Of a stretch of 64,000 bases of DNA, positions 27,669-36,312 are shown in pieces. This DNA comes from Enterobacter_D sp963521185 (lineage in GTDB: Bacteria; Pseudomonadota; Gammaproteobacteria; Enterobacterales; Enterobacteriaceae): contig CAUQTV010000001.1 in assembly GCA_963521185.1 (NCBI GenBank), forward strand, positions 434,001 through 498,000. The letters are read 5' to 3'. Every line of letters begins with the position of its first letter. Position 1 is the stretch's first letter. The position numbers were made by a program, and so were the translations under genes. Below the pieces are notes generated by a model, which had not been told where the DNA came from, did no database searches, and was given only the letters and a program-made list of their open reading frames with translations.

Positions 27669-28364
27669 ATGCGAATTCTGGCTATCGATACCGCAACAGA
27701 AGCCTGTTCCGTTGCCCTGTTAGACAACGACACCACCCATGCCCATTTTGAACTTTGCCCGCGAGAGCACACCCAGCGCATTCTGCCGCTGGTTCAGCAG
27801 ACGCTGAACGAGGCGGGCGTCACCTTACAGCAGCTTGACGCGCTGGCCTACGGTCGCGGCCCCGGTAGCTTTACCGGCGTGCGCATCGGTATTGGCATCG
27901 CGCAAGGGCTGGCGCTGGGAGCTGAACTGCCGATGATCGGTATTTCCACGCTTGCCACCATGGCGCAGGGCGCGTTTCGTCTGTGTGGCGCAACGCGCGT
28001 GCTGGCCGCTATCGACGCCCGCATGGGCGAAGTGTACTGGGCGCAGTACGAGCGCGACGAGCAGGGCATCTGGCACGGGGAAGAGACCGAAGCGGTACTG
28101 AAACCCGAAGCGGTGCGCGAGCGTCTGAGCGGCCTGAGCGGTGAATGGGCCACCGTGGGTACCGGCTGGCCCGCCTGGCCGGATCTGGCGCAGGATTGCG
28201 GTCTGACGCTGACGGACGCCGGGGTGCTACTGCCCGCCGCCGAAGACATGCTGCCGCTCGCCTGCCAGCTGCTGGCGCAGGGTAACACCGTCGCCGTGGA
28301 GCATGCCGAGCCAGTTTATTTGCGTAACAACGTCGCGTGGAAGAAACTTCCAGGCCGCGAGTGA
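27669..28364 (+). CDS. tsaB: tRNA t6A biosynthesis protein TsaB
   Basis: A 231-residue ASKHA-fold protein that bridges TsaD and TsaE in making N6-threonylcarbamoyladenosine at position 37 of ANN-decoding tRNAs. It begins MRILAIDTATEACSVAL, with the phosphate-loop-like start, then LAYGRGPGSFTGVRIG. An upstream start at 27624 adds 15 unrelated residues, and the ATG at 27669 gives the E. coli length. Essential in E. coli (yeaZ). Confidence 0.97.
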   Translation: MRILAIDTATEACSVALLDNDTTHAHFELCPREHTQRILPLVQQTLNEAGVTLQQLDALAYGRGPGSFTGVRIGIGIAQGLALGAELPMIGISTLATMAQGAFRLCGATRVLAAIDARMGEVYWAQYERDEQGIWHGEETEAVLKPEAVRERLSGLSGEWATVGTGWPAWPDLAQDCGLTLTDAGVLLPAAEDMLPLACQLLAQGNTVAVEHAEPVYLRNNVAWKKLPGRE

Positions 28365-28400
28365 ATCTCAGTAAGAGACGCTAAAAACAGGAGTCGCAAA

Positions 28401-28994
28401 ATGGCGGGTCGTTTGAATGTAGTGCGCTGGCTGGTGGCAGGCGTTGCCGTCGCAGCGCTGAGTGGCTGTGTTTCCGTTCCCGATGCGATCAAAGGCAGCA
28501 GCCCGACGCCGCAGCAGGATCTGGTGCGCGTAATGAACGCACCGCAGCTGTACGTCGGTCAGGAAGCGCGTTTTGGCGGCAAAGTGATCGGCGTGCAGAA
28601 CACCCAGGGTAAAACGCGTCTTGAAATCGCCTCGGTGCCGCTCGACAGCGGTGCGCGTCCGATTTTAGGTGAGCCATCCCGTGGGCGCATTTACGCCGAC
28701 GTGAGCGGCTTCCTCGATCCGGTGGATTTCCGTAACCAACTGGTGACCGTCGTCGGGCCGATTACCGGCACGGCGGACGGGAAAGTGGGCGAAACGCCCT
28801 ATAAATATATGGTCATGCAGGCAAACGGCTATAAACGCTGGCATTTGTCGCAGCAGGTGATGATGCCGGCACAGCCGATGGACCCCTGGTTTTGGGGACC
28901 TGGCCCGCATCCGTGGCGTTACGGCTATGGATACGGCGGCATGGGCTGGTATAATCCCGGCCCCGCGCAGGTTCAGACAATCGTGACAGAGTAA
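28401..28994 (+). CDS. yeaY: Slp-family outer-membrane lipoprotein YeaY
   Basis: A 197-residue lipoprotein with a signal ending in the lipobox LSGC (Cys23). The mature part is a Slp-type domain, then a Gly/Tyr/Trp/Pro-rich tail (RYGYGYGGMGWYNPG). Paralogue of the starvation lipoprotein Slp; sigma-E dependent in E. coli. AACAGGAG precedes the ATG. It lies 36 bases after tsaB and ends at a terminator. Confidence 0.93.
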   Translation: MAGRLNVVRWLVAGVAVAALSGCVSVPDAIKGSSPTPQQDLVRVMNAPQLYVGQEARFGGKVIGVQNTQGKTRLEIASVPLDSGARPILGEPSRGRIYADVSGFLDPVDFRNQLVTVVGPITGTADGKVGETPYKYMVMQANGYKRWHLSQQVMMPAQPMDPWFWGPGPHPWRYGYGYGGMGWYNPGPAQVQTIVTE

Positions 28995-29014
28995 CTGATT
29001 GTTGTAGAAAGAAA

Positions 29015-29052
29015 AGAAACAGCGGCTGGTCCGCTGTTTCTCTGTTTTTAGG
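29015..29052 (+). terminator. Terminator after yeaY
   Basis: AGAAACAGCGG and CCGCTGTTTCT pair perfectly across CTGGT, followed by CTGTTTTTA. Confidence 0.85.
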
Positions 29053-29109
29053 ATTATAACAAAAATAAATAGTGACGCGCTTCGCAACCTTAAATCCGAT
29101 TAATTAATA

Positions 29110-29126
29110 AACTGGTACGCTGAGTT
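29110..29126 (+). promoter_or_regulatory. FadR operator of fadD
   Basis: AACTGGTACGCTGAGTT closely matches the E. coli fadD operator AGCTGGTATGATGAGTT, which lies at about -29 to -13 of the transcript. By analogy the transcript would start near 29139. FadR represses here unless bound by long-chain acyl-CoA; fadR itself is at 36715-37434. Confidence 0.82.
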
Positions 29127-29198
29127 AATATTATGTTAACGACTTGTTTATTAACAGGGGTTGTGATGACGACAAATACTCATTTCAGAGGTGATGCA

Positions 29199-30884
29199 TT
29201 GAAGAAGGTTTGGCTTAACCGTTACCCCGACGACGTGCCCGCAGAGATCAATCCTGACCGCTACCACTCCCTGGTAGAACTGTTCGAACATTCCACGGCG
29301 CGTTACGCCGATCAACCCGCCTTCGTGAACATGGGGGAGGTGATGACCTTCCGCAAACTCGAAGAGCGTAGCCGCGCCTTTGCCGCCTATCTGCAACAGG
29401 GGCTTGGCCTGAAAAAAGGCGACCGCGTGGCGCTGATGATGCCCAACCTGCTGCAATACCCGGTGGCGCTGTTCGGCATTTTGCGCGCGGGCATGGTGGT
29501 GGTTAACGTTAACCCGCTCTACACGCCCCGTGAGCTGGAGCATCAGCTGAACGACAGCGGTGCCGCCGCCATTGTCATCGTCTCCAACTTCGCCCACACG
29601 CTGGAAAAAGTGGTCGATAAAACGCAGGTGCAGCATGTGATCCTCACGCGCATGGGCGATCAGCTCTCCCCGGCAAAGGGCACGCTGGTCAACTTTGTGG
29701 TGAAATACGTTAAACGGCTGGTGCCGAAATACCACCTGCCGGATGCCATCTCCTTCCGCCAGGCGTTGCAAAACGGCTACCGTATGCAGTACATCAAGCC
29801 GGAGGTAGTGAGCGACGATATCGCCTTCCTGCAATACACCGGTGGCACCACCGGCGTGGCGAAGGGGGCAATGCTGACCCATCGCAACATGCTTGCCAAC
29901 CTGGAGCAGGTCAACGCCACCTACGGCCCGCTGCTGCATCGCGGCAAAGAGCTGGTGGTGACTGCGCTGCCGCTGTACCACATTTTTGCGCTTACCATGA
30001 ACTGCCTGCTGTTTATCGAGCTGGGCGGTCAAAATCTGCTGATCACCAACCCGCGTGACATTCCGGGCCTGGTGAAAGAGCTGGCGAAATACCCCTTCAC
30101 CGCCATGACCGGCGTCAACACGCTGTTCAATGCGCTGCTTAACAACAAAGAGTTTCAGCAACTGGATTTCTCCACCCTGCACCTGTCTGCGGGCGGCGGA
30201 ATGCCGGTCCAGCAGGCGGTGGCTGAGCGCTGGGTGAAGCTGACCGGGCAATATCTGCTGGAAGGCTACGGTCTGACCGAATGTGCGCCGCTGGTGAGCG
30301 TTAACCCGCACGATATCGACTACCACAGCGGCAGCATCGGCTTGCCGGTCCCTTCGACCGAAGCGAAGCTTATCGACAATGAAGGCCAGGAAGTGGCACA
30401 CGGTCAGCCGGGCGAACTGTGCGTGAAAGGCCCGCAGGTGATGCTGGGCTACTGGCAGCGTCCGGACGCCACCGATGAGATCATCAAAGACGGCTGGCTG
30501 ATGACCGGGGATATCGCGGTGATGGACGACGAAGGTTTCCTGCGCATTGTGGACCGCAAAAAAGACATGATTCTGGTCTCCGGCTTTAACGTCTACCCGA
30601 ACGAAATCGAAGATGTCGTGATGCAGCACCCTGGCGTGCTGGAAGTCGCAGCGGTCGGTGTGCCTGCGGGCAGCAGCGGCGAAACGGTGAAGGTCTTTAT
30701 TGTGAAGAAGGATCCGGCGCTGACCGACGAGGCGCTGATCGCGTTCTGTCGCAGGCAACTGACCGGGTACAAAGTGCCAAAACTGGTTGAATTCCGCGAT
30801 GAACTGCCGAAATCCAACGTCGGCAAGATATTACGGCGAGAATTACGTGACGAAGCGCGCGCCAAAGTAGACAATAAAGCCTAA
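29199..30884 (+). CDS. fadD: Long-chain acyl-CoA synthetase FadD (TTG start)
   Basis: A 561-residue AMP-forming ligase that activates long-chain fatty acids as they are taken up with FadL. It has the P-loop-like YTGGTTGVAKGAMLTH (about residues 213-228), the L motif EGYGLTEC, and the C-terminal VDRKKDMILVSGFNVYP (FACS signature region). I choose the TTG at 29199, preceded by AGAGGTGATG, because it gives the E. coli start and length. ATG 29133 would sit at or before the expected transcript start; ATG 29166 remains possible. Ends at a hairpin that also begins the rnd leader. Confidence 0.93.
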   Translation: MKKVWLNRYPDDVPAEINPDRYHSLVELFEHSTARYADQPAFVNMGEVMTFRKLEERSRAFAAYLQQGLGLKKGDRVALMMPNLLQYPVALFGILRAGMVVVNVNPLYTPRELEHQLNDSGAAAIVIVSNFAHTLEKVVDKTQVQHVILTRMGDQLSPAKGTLVNFVVKYVKRLVPKYHLPDAISFRQALQNGYRMQYIKPEVVSDDIAFLQYTGGTTGVAKGAMLTHRNMLANLEQVNATYGPLLHRGKELVVTALPLYHIFALTMNCLLFIELGGQNLLITNPRDIPGLVKELAKYPFTAMTGVNTLFNALLNNKEFQQLDFSTLHLSAGGGMPVQQAVAERWVKLTGQYLLEGYGLTECAPLVSVNPHDIDYHSGSIGLPVPSTEAKLIDNEGQEVAHGQPGELCVKGPQVMLGYWQRPDATDEIIKDGWLMTGDIAVMDDEGFLRIVDRKKDMILVSGFNVYPNEIEDVVMQHPGVLEVAAVGVPAGSSGETVKVFIVKKDPALTDEALIAFCRRQLTGYKVPKLVEFRDELPKSNVGKILRRELRDEARAKVDNKA

Positions 30885-30903
30885 GCTTCGAGTGAGTCGC
30901 CCA

Positions 30904-30927
30904 AACGCCGGTTAGCCGGCGTTTTTT
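30904..30927 (+). terminator. fadD terminator / rnd leader hairpin with U run
   Basis: AACGCCGG and CCGGCGTT pair across TTAG, followed by TTTTTT. In E. coli a hairpin plus U-rich tract in this leader is needed for efficient rnd translation, so this may be more than a terminator. Confidence 0.8.
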
Positions 30928-30954
30928 ATGGGCGCAAACCAAAGAGAACATGAT

Positions 30955-32082
30955 TTGAATTACCAGATGATCACGACTAACGACGCGCTGGAAGCGCTGA
31001 GTGAAGCCGCACGCGACGTTCCGGCTATCGCACTGGACACTGAATTTGTCCGCACCCGCACCTATTACCCACAGCTGGGGTTGATCCAGGTGTTTGACGG
31101 CAAACAGGTGTCGCTGATTGACCCGCTGTCGATCACCGACTGGTCGCCGTTTCGCGAGTTGATGCTGGATAAAGCCGTCACCAAATTCCTGCATGCGGGC
31201 AGTGAAGATCTGGAAGTCTTCCTCAATGTGTTTGGCACCTTACCGCAGCCGCTGATTGATACGCAGATCCTCGCGGCCTTCAGCGGTCGCCCGCAGTCCT
31301 GGGGATTTGCGCCGATGGTCGAAGAGTTCACCGGCCTGACGCTGGATAAAAGCGAATCCCGAACCGACTGGCTGGCGCGCCCGCTGACCGCGCGTCAGTG
31401 CGACTATGCGGCGGCGGATGTCTGGTACCTGCTGCCGATTGCCAACAAGCTGATGGCAGAAGCGGAAGCCTCCGGTTGGTTACCGGCCGCGCTGGACGAG
31501 TGCCGTCTGTTGCAACAGCGTCGTCAGGAGATTCTGGCCCCGGAAGACGCATGGCGTGAAATCAGCAACGCCTGGCAGCTCAGAACGCGTCAGCTGGCGT
31601 GTCTGCAACTGCTGGCCGACTGGCGCTTGCGTAAAGCGCGTGAGCGCGATCTGGCGGTCAATTTTGTGGTGCGTGAAGAGCACCTGTGGGCCGTCGCCCG
31701 CTATATGCCGGGCAGCCTCGGCGAGCTGGACAGCCTCGGCCTTTCCGGCAGCGAAATCCGCTTCCACGGCAAAACCTTGCTTGCCCTGGTGGCGAAAGCC
31801 GCCGCCTTGCCCGAGGAGGCGCTGCCTGAGCCGCTGGCAAATCTGGTCGAAATGCCCGGTTACCGGCAGGCGTTTAAAGCCATCAAGGCGCTGGTGCAGT
31901 CCGTCAGCGTCGCCCACGGTGTCAGCGCAGAATTACTGGCGTCACGCCGTCAAATAAATCAGCTTCTGAACTGGCACTGGAAAATAAAACCGATGACCAC
32001 GCTGCCAGAATTAATCTCAGGCTGGCGCGGTGAATTGATGTCAGACAAACTGTTAACGCTGCTGCTGGAATATCCAGGCTAA
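30955..32082 (+). CDS. rnd: Ribonuclease D (TTG start)
   Basis: A 375-residue 3'-5' exoribonuclease involved in maturation of tRNA 3' ends and other small stable RNAs. The DEDD catalytic residues lie in ALDTEFVRTRTYY, HAGSEDLEVF and the CDYAAADVWYL segment (DEDDy). Two HRDC domains fill the C-terminal half (about 210-290 and 295-370). The TTG at 30955 reproduces the known E. coli UUG start and length; upstream ATG 30928 gives nine extra residues without homology. Confidence 0.94.
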   Translation: MNYQMITTNDALEALSEAARDVPAIALDTEFVRTRTYYPQLGLIQVFDGKQVSLIDPLSITDWSPFRELMLDKAVTKFLHAGSEDLEVFLNVFGTLPQPLIDTQILAAFSGRPQSWGFAPMVEEFTGLTLDKSESRTDWLARPLTARQCDYAAADVWYLLPIANKLMAEAEASGWLPAALDECRLLQQRRQEILAPEDAWREISNAWQLRTRQLACLQLLADWRLRKARERDLAVNFVVREEHLWAVARYMPGSLGELDSLGLSGSEIRFHGKTLLALVAKAAALPEEALPEPLANLVEMPGYRQAFKAIKALVQSVSVAHGVSAELLASRRQINQLLNWHWKIKPMTTLPELISGWRGELMSDKLLTLLLEYPG

Positions 32083-32091
32083 GGCGTGCAA

Positions 32092-32119
32092 AAAACCCTG
32101 TAATTAATTACAGGGTTTG
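32092..32119 (+). terminator. Hairpin after rnd
   Basis: AAACCCTG and CAGGGTTT flank TAATTAATTA, about ten bases after the rnd stop. The T run is short. Confidence 0.65.
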
Positions 32120-32132
32120 GACAATAAACAAT

Positions 32133-32165
32133 AAAAAAGGCAGAAGAGATTCTGCCTTTTTTTAT
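32133..32165. terminator. Bidirectional terminator between rnd and minE
   Basis: AAAAAAGGCAGA and TCTGCCTTTTTTT pair across AGAGAT, between convergent genes. Confidence 0.9.
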
Positions 32166-32193
32166 CGCTGCCGCAAATAAGAAGAGGGGGAAA

Positions 32194-32460
32194 TTACTTG
32201 GTCTCTTCTGCTTCCGGTAGCGTGACATTGAGTTCCAGAATGGAAATATCGCCGTCTCTTTGTTCCAGTTGCACGCTGACCATTTCCGGATCGATTTGCA
32301 CGTACTTGCAAATGACCTCCAGAATGTCTTTCCTTAACTGCGGCAAATAGTGCGGTTCAGCATCGCTACGGCGACGTTCAGCAACGATAATTTGTAAGCG
32401 CTCTTTCGCAATGTTGGCGGTGCTCTTTTTTCGCGAGAGAAAAAAGTCGAGTAATGCCAT
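32194..32460 (-). CDS. minE: Cell division topological factor MinE
   Basis: An 88-residue protein. The N-terminal membrane-targeting and anti-MinCD helix (ALLDFFLSRKKSTANIAKER) is followed by the dimerisation domain. It stimulates MinD ATPase and drives pole-to-pole oscillation that keeps MinC away from midcell. It starts three bases after minD. Last gene of minCDE. Confidence 0.98.
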   Translation of the reverse strand: MALLDFFLSRKKSTANIAKERLQIIVAERRRSDAEPHYLPQLRKDILEVICKYVQIDPEMVSVQLEQRDGDISILELNVTLPEAEETK

Positions 32461-32463
32461 AAC

Positions 32464-33276
32464 TTATCCTCCGAACAGGCGTTTGAGGAAACCTTTCTTC
32501 TCTTCTTCAATGAAGCGGAAAGGACGATCTTCTCCCAACAGACGTTCCACTGTATCTGCATAGGCTTTGCCAGCGTCCGACACGGCATCCAAAATCACAG
32601 GTTCACCCTGGTTTGATGCGCGCAGTACGGATTGATCTTCCGGGATCACGCCGACCAGTTTAATACGCAGAATTTCAAGTACGTCTTCCATGCTCAACAT
32701 ATCGCCTTTGCTGACGCGGCCCGGATTATAGCGGGTCAACAGCAAATGCTCCTTGATAGGATCTTCACCCCGTTCAGCGCGGCGCGACTTCGACGCGAGA
32801 ATGCCGAGGATGCGGTCGGAGTCACGTACGGACGAGACTTCCGGGTTGGTGGTGATAATGGCTTCGTCAGCAAAATAGAGCGCCATCAGCGCGCCGGTTT
32901 CAATGCCCGCCGGTGAGTCACAGACGATGAAGTCAAAGTCCATGGTCTGCAAGTTGTCGAGGACCTTTTCGACGCCTTCGCGACTCAGCGCGTCTTTATC
33001 GCGGGTTTGCGAAGCCGGCAGAATGTAGAGATTTTCAGTGCGTTTATCTTTGATAAGCGCCTGATTGAGCGTTGCATCGCCCTGAATAACGTTGACGAAA
33101 TCGTATACCACGCGGCGTTCGCAACCCATGATCAGGTCAAGGTTACGCAGGCCAATGTCAAAATCGATAACGACCGTTTTCTTTCCCTTCTGGGCTAAAC
33201 CTGTCGCGATGGCCGCGCTGGAGGTGGTCTTGCCGACGCCCCCTTTACCCGAAGTAACAACAATAATGCGTGCCAT
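32464..33276 (-). CDS. minD: Septum site-determining ATPase MinD
   Basis: A 270-residue deviant Walker A ATPase. KGGVGKTTS lies at residues 10-18, and the C-terminal amphipathic membrane-binding helix (EKKGFLKRLFGG) is intact. ATP-bound dimers sit on the membrane and recruit MinC, then MinE. Nearly identical to E. coli MinD. Confidence 0.98.
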   Translation of the reverse strand: MARIIVVTSGKGGVGKTTSSAAIATGLAQKGKKTVVIDFDIGLRNLDLIMGCERRVVYDFVNVIQGDATLNQALIKDKRTENLYILPASQTRDKDALSREGVEKVLDNLQTMDFDFIVCDSPAGIETGALMALYFADEAIITTNPEVSSVRDSDRILGILASKSRRAERGEDPIKEHLLLTRYNPGRVSKGDMLSMEDVLEILRIKLVGVIPEDQSVLRASNQGEPVILDAVSDAGKAYADTVERLLGEDRPFRFIEEEKKGFLKRLFGG

Positions 33277-33299
33277 AGGAGTTCCTTGTTAAAAAGGGC

Positions 33300-34001
33300 T
33301 TAATTCAATGGTTGAACAGCCAAAGCGTTATCAGCCAGAAGCAGACGCGCCGCTTTGCCATAATATTCGGCCGGGATTTGTTCGCTCAGCCAGTATTCTC
33401 CCGCGATAGAAACCAGTTCCGCGGTGAGGTGGGTGCAAAATATTTGTGCTTCTCTGTCGCCGCTGGCCCCCGCCAGTGCACGTCCGCGCATCATGCCGTA
33501 AATATGGATATTCCCATCGGCAATCAGCTCAGCGCCTGCGCTGACATGGCTGGTGACAATCAGATCACAGTTTGGTGCATAAATTCGCTGACCGGAACGA
33601 ACCGGCACATCAATTAATCGCGTTTTTGTGACCGGAGCGACAGTTGGCGCTTCCACCGCCGCTGCGGGAGCAGGGGCCTGACGCGCCGGTTTCTCTTTGC
33701 CTTCCGTCAGTAACGGCAGGCCAGCGCGATCAATTTCGGCTTTCAGCCCGGCATCTTTACAGCCGCTGATGCCCACAACGCGCAAGCCGGTGCTGGAAAT
33801 GGCTTTTTGCAGCGTGGCCCAGCTAATGCTGCCTTCTACGCCCGCGACGTTAATCACCACCGGGGCATGTTGTAAAAAAGCGGGTGCCTGAGCGATTTTG
33901 TCTTCTAACGCCTGACGAATAACCTCGGGTTTTGCATCATGCAAATGAACCACTGATAAGGTGAAGCTACTGCCTTTTAGCTCGATGGGCGTGTTTGACA
34001 T
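33300..34001 (-). CDS. minC: FtsZ-ring inhibitor MinC
   Basis: A 233-residue protein with an N-terminal FtsZ-antagonising domain (about 1-105), an Ala/Pro/Val-rich linker (about 110-135) and a C-terminal beta-helix domain (about 140-233, VRSGQRIYAPNCDLIV) that binds MinD and FtsZ tails. The ATG at 34001 gives the E. coli length; the 12-residue upstream extension is in the leader. First gene of the operon. Confidence 0.97.
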   Translation of the reverse strand: MSNTPIELKGSSFTLSVVHLHDAKPEVIRQALEDKIAQAPAFLQHAPVVINVAGVEGSISWATLQKAISSTGLRVVGISGCKDAGLKAEIDRAGLPLLTEGKEKPARQAPAPAAAVEAPTVAPVTKTRLIDVPVRSGQRIYAPNCDLIVTSHVSAGAELIADGNIHIYGMMRGRALAGASGDREAQIFCTHLTAELVSIAGEYWLSEQIPAEYYGKAARLLLADNALAVQPLN

Positions 34002-34122
34002 CCTGACCTTACTCGATTTGCTTTTATCATCGCGCACGGGATGATATTCCGAAGACTCTCTGGCATGTTATAGTCAGTATTATATTGAGGCAAGTCACCT
34101 CCCGTTAATTCAGAGTAAAAGT

Positions 34123-34398
34123 ATGTTTTGTGTGATCTATCGAAGCGCTAAGCGTGAACAAACCTATCTGTACGTCGAAAAAAAAGACGATTTTTCCCGC
34201 GTGCCCGATGCGCTGATGCAAAGCTTTGGTCAGCCGCAGCTGGCAATGCTCTTCCCGCTCGACGGGCGTAAACAGCTGGCTAACGCGGATATTGAAAAAG
34301 TAAAAGAAGCGTTAAATAATCAGGGCTATTATTTACAGATGCCGCCGCCGGTAGAAAATTTGTTAAAACAGCACCTCGCCGCAGGTAATAAAGAATAA
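34123..34398 (+). CDS. ycgL: YcgL-domain protein
   Basis: A 91-residue protein beginning MFCVIYRSAKREQTYLYVEK. The YcgL fold is a small alpha/beta domain of unknown function, common in gamma-proteobacteria. It is divergent from minC with 121 bases between the starts, as in E. coli. Confidence 0.92.
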   Translation: MFCVIYRSAKREQTYLYVEKKDDFSRVPDALMQSFGQPQLAMLFPLDGRKQLANADIEKVKEALNNQGYYLQMPPPVENLLKQHLAAGNKE

Positions 34399-34537
34399 CA
34401 CTTTATTCTTCCTGGCAGCGGACACGATTCCGCTGCGCCTTTACGCTTAGCCCCCCAAATGTTGCACATTGACAAACCCCGATGCGGCGGTGATAGTCAT
34501 TTTTCGCTCGCGTTCAAGGTGTTACTTAGGGGGTGAC

Positions 34538-35197
34538 ATGTATCAACATCATAACTGGCAGGGTGCACTGCTCGATTATCCGGTCAGCAAAGTCGTTTGT
34601 GTTGGCAGTAACTATGCGAAGCACATTCAGGAAATGGGCAGCGCCACGCCGCAAGAGCCGGTGCTGTTTATCAAACCGGAAACCGCGCTGTGCGACATTC
34701 GCCAGCCGCTGGCCCTGCCGCAGGGATTGGGGTCTGTGCATCACGAAGTAGAACTGGCGGTACTGATTGGCGCGACGCTGCGTCAGGCCAGTGAAGAACA
34801 CGTCCAGAAGGCCATTGCGGGCTACGGCATCGCACTCGATCTCACCCTGCGCGATATTCAGGGCCAGATGAAAAAGGCCGGGCAGCCGTGGGAAAAAGCA
34901 AAAGGCTTTGATAACTCTTGTCCGATCTCCGGATTTATTCCCGCCGCCGAGTTTCAAAGCGATCCGCAAAACACGCCGCTGGGACTGAAAATTAACGGTG
35001 AAGTGCGCCAGCAGGGCAACACGGCGGATATGATCCACAAGATCGTACCGCTTATCGCCTATATGAGCCGTTTCTTCACCCTGCGCGCCGGTGACATTAT
35101 CCTGACCGGCACGCCGGAAGGCGTGGGACCGCTAAACAGTGGTGATGCGCTGGAGGTGGAATTCAACGGACTTTCGCTGAGCACCCGCGTGCTGTAA
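34538..35197 (+). CDS. ycgM: FAH-family hydrolase YcgM (acylpyruvase type)
   Basis: A 219-residue protein of the fumarylacetoacetate hydrolase family. The metal-binding acidic residues lie in HHEVELAVLIG and GYGIALDLTLRD, and TGTPEGVGPL is the C-terminal signature. Close homologues cleave acylpyruvates or decarboxylate oxaloacetate. The ATG at 34538 follows TTAGGGGGTGAC and gives the E. coli length; an extension from 34469 is not supported. Confidence 0.92.
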   Translation: MYQHHNWQGALLDYPVSKVVCVGSNYAKHIQEMGSATPQEPVLFIKPETALCDIRQPLALPQGLGSVHHEVELAVLIGATLRQASEEHVQKAIAGYGIALDLTLRDIQGQMKKAGQPWEKAKGFDNSCPISGFIPAAEFQSDPQNTPLGLKINGEVRQQGNTADMIHKIVPLIAYMSRFFTLRAGDIILTGTPEGVGPLNSGDALEVEFNGLSLSTRVL

Positions 35198-35291
35198 ATG
35201 CTTTCTGCCGCCTGAAAGGGCGGCAAAACTTGCATCATGGTGCCAGACTGGTTATAAGGTGCAGCTTGATTTTTAACGGGCGGACTCGCTG

Positions 35292-35738
35292 ATGACTGAC
35301 ACACCTTTCTGGCAAAGCAAAACACTCGATGAGATGACCGACGTTGAGTGGGAGTCGCTTTGTGACGGCTGCGGTCAATGCTGCCTGCACAAACTGATGG
35401 ATGAAGACACGGATGAAATCTATTTCACCAACGTCGCCTGTCGTCAGTTGAACATCAAAACCTGCCAGTGCCGCAATTACGAACGCCGTTTTGAGTACGA
35501 ACCGGACTGCATCAAACTGACCCGCGAAAACCTGCCGACCTTTGAATGGCTGCCGCCAAGCTGCGCCTATCGTCGGTTAGCGGAAGGGAAGGGCTTGCCC
35601 GTCTGGCATCCGCTGATCACGGGATCGAAGGCCGCAATGCACGGGGAACGCATTTCTGTGCGGCATATTGCGGTGAAAGAGTCAGAAGTGCGCGACTGGC
35701 AGGATCACATTCTCAACAAACCCGAATGGGCCGACTGA
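35292..35738 (+). CDS. ycgN: UPF0260 cysteine-cluster protein YcgN
   Basis: A 148-residue protein with the YkgJ-type cysteine cluster: CDGCGQCC near residues 27-34, then VACRQLN, CQCRNY, PDC and PPSCAYR. Such clusters are predicted to bind zinc or iron. Function unknown. It is separated from dsbB by a terminator; hlyE-umuDC, found here in E. coli K-12, are absent. Confidence 0.92.
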   Translation: MTDTPFWQSKTLDEMTDVEWESLCDGCGQCCLHKLMDEDTDEIYFTNVACRQLNIKTCQCRNYERRFEYEPDCIKLTRENLPTFEWLPPSCAYRRLAEGKGLPVWHPLITGSKAAMHGERISVRHIAVKESEVRDWQDHILNKPEWAD

Positions 35739-35751
35739 GCGCGGTGACGGG

Positions 35752-35782
35752 CGCAAAAAAAACGCCCCGCAGGGCGTTATCT
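35752..35782. terminator. Terminator between ycgN and dsbB
   Basis: An A run, then ACGCCC and GGGCGT pairing across CGCA. On the minus strand the stem is followed by a T run, so it best serves dsbB. Confidence 0.8.
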
Positions 35783-36312
35783 TAGCGACCAAACAAATCG
35801 CGTTTTTTCGGTTTGAACGGTTGGGCTATCAGGACCAGCAACGCCACTACAAAATAGGCGATAAAAATCCCCAGCAGCCACTGCGGCATTTCCAGCGTCA
35901 GGAACGACCACTGGCGCTCGGCGCAATCACCGGAAGCCACAAATACCTGCGGCAGCCATTTATCCAGCGGCAGCCACGTCGGAAAACGTGCGGCAAAGTC
36001 GCAGGTCATAAACGGATTCGGATGCAGCTGGATGTTAGTGTGCTGAAGCGAAAGCTCAATGCCCCGCCAGGCGCTGTACAGCCAGATAGCGATTGCCGCA
36101 AAGCGCAGCGGTGATTTAGGTGCAATGGCCCCCACAAGGCCCGCTCCCATCACACCAAACAGCGCACTGCGCTCATAAATACACAGCACACAAGGTTTAA
36201 GCAGCATCACATGCTGGAACCATAGCGCAACCATCTCAAGCGCAAACGCGGTCAGTGCCATTAATAGCCAGGCACCGCGCCCGTGCGAGCACTTGTTTAA
36301 AAATCGCAACAT
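35782..36312 (-). CDS. dsbB: Disulfide bond formation protein DsbB
   Basis: A 176-residue four-helix inner-membrane quinone reductase that reoxidises DsbA. The two functional cysteine pairs are at the E. coli positions: Cys41/Cys44 (KPCVLC) and Cys104/Cys130 (MTCDF, SGDCAE). CAGGGAAATG lies at proper spacing for the ATG at 36312; the in-frame ATG at 36318 is too close to it. Confidence 0.97.
   Translation of the reverse strand: MLRFLNKCSHGRGAWLLMALTAFALEMVALWFQHVMLLKPCVLCIYERSALFGVMGAGLVGAIAPKSPLRFAAIAIWLYSAWRGIELSLQHTNIQLHPNPFMTCDFAARFPTWLPLDKWLPQVFVASGDCAERQWSFLTLEMPQWLLGIFIAYFVVALLVLIAQPFKPKKRDLFGR

Noticed and set aside
29151..30758. 535-codon frame antisense to fadD
   Set aside because: It lies fully inside fadD on the other strand, has no ribosome binding site, and its His/Gln/Arg-rich composition is that of a GC-rich shadow frame.
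35206..35226. Hairpin TGCCGCC/GGCGGCA after ycgM as a terminator
   Set aside because: No T run on the ycgM strand, and no gene on the other strand that would use it.
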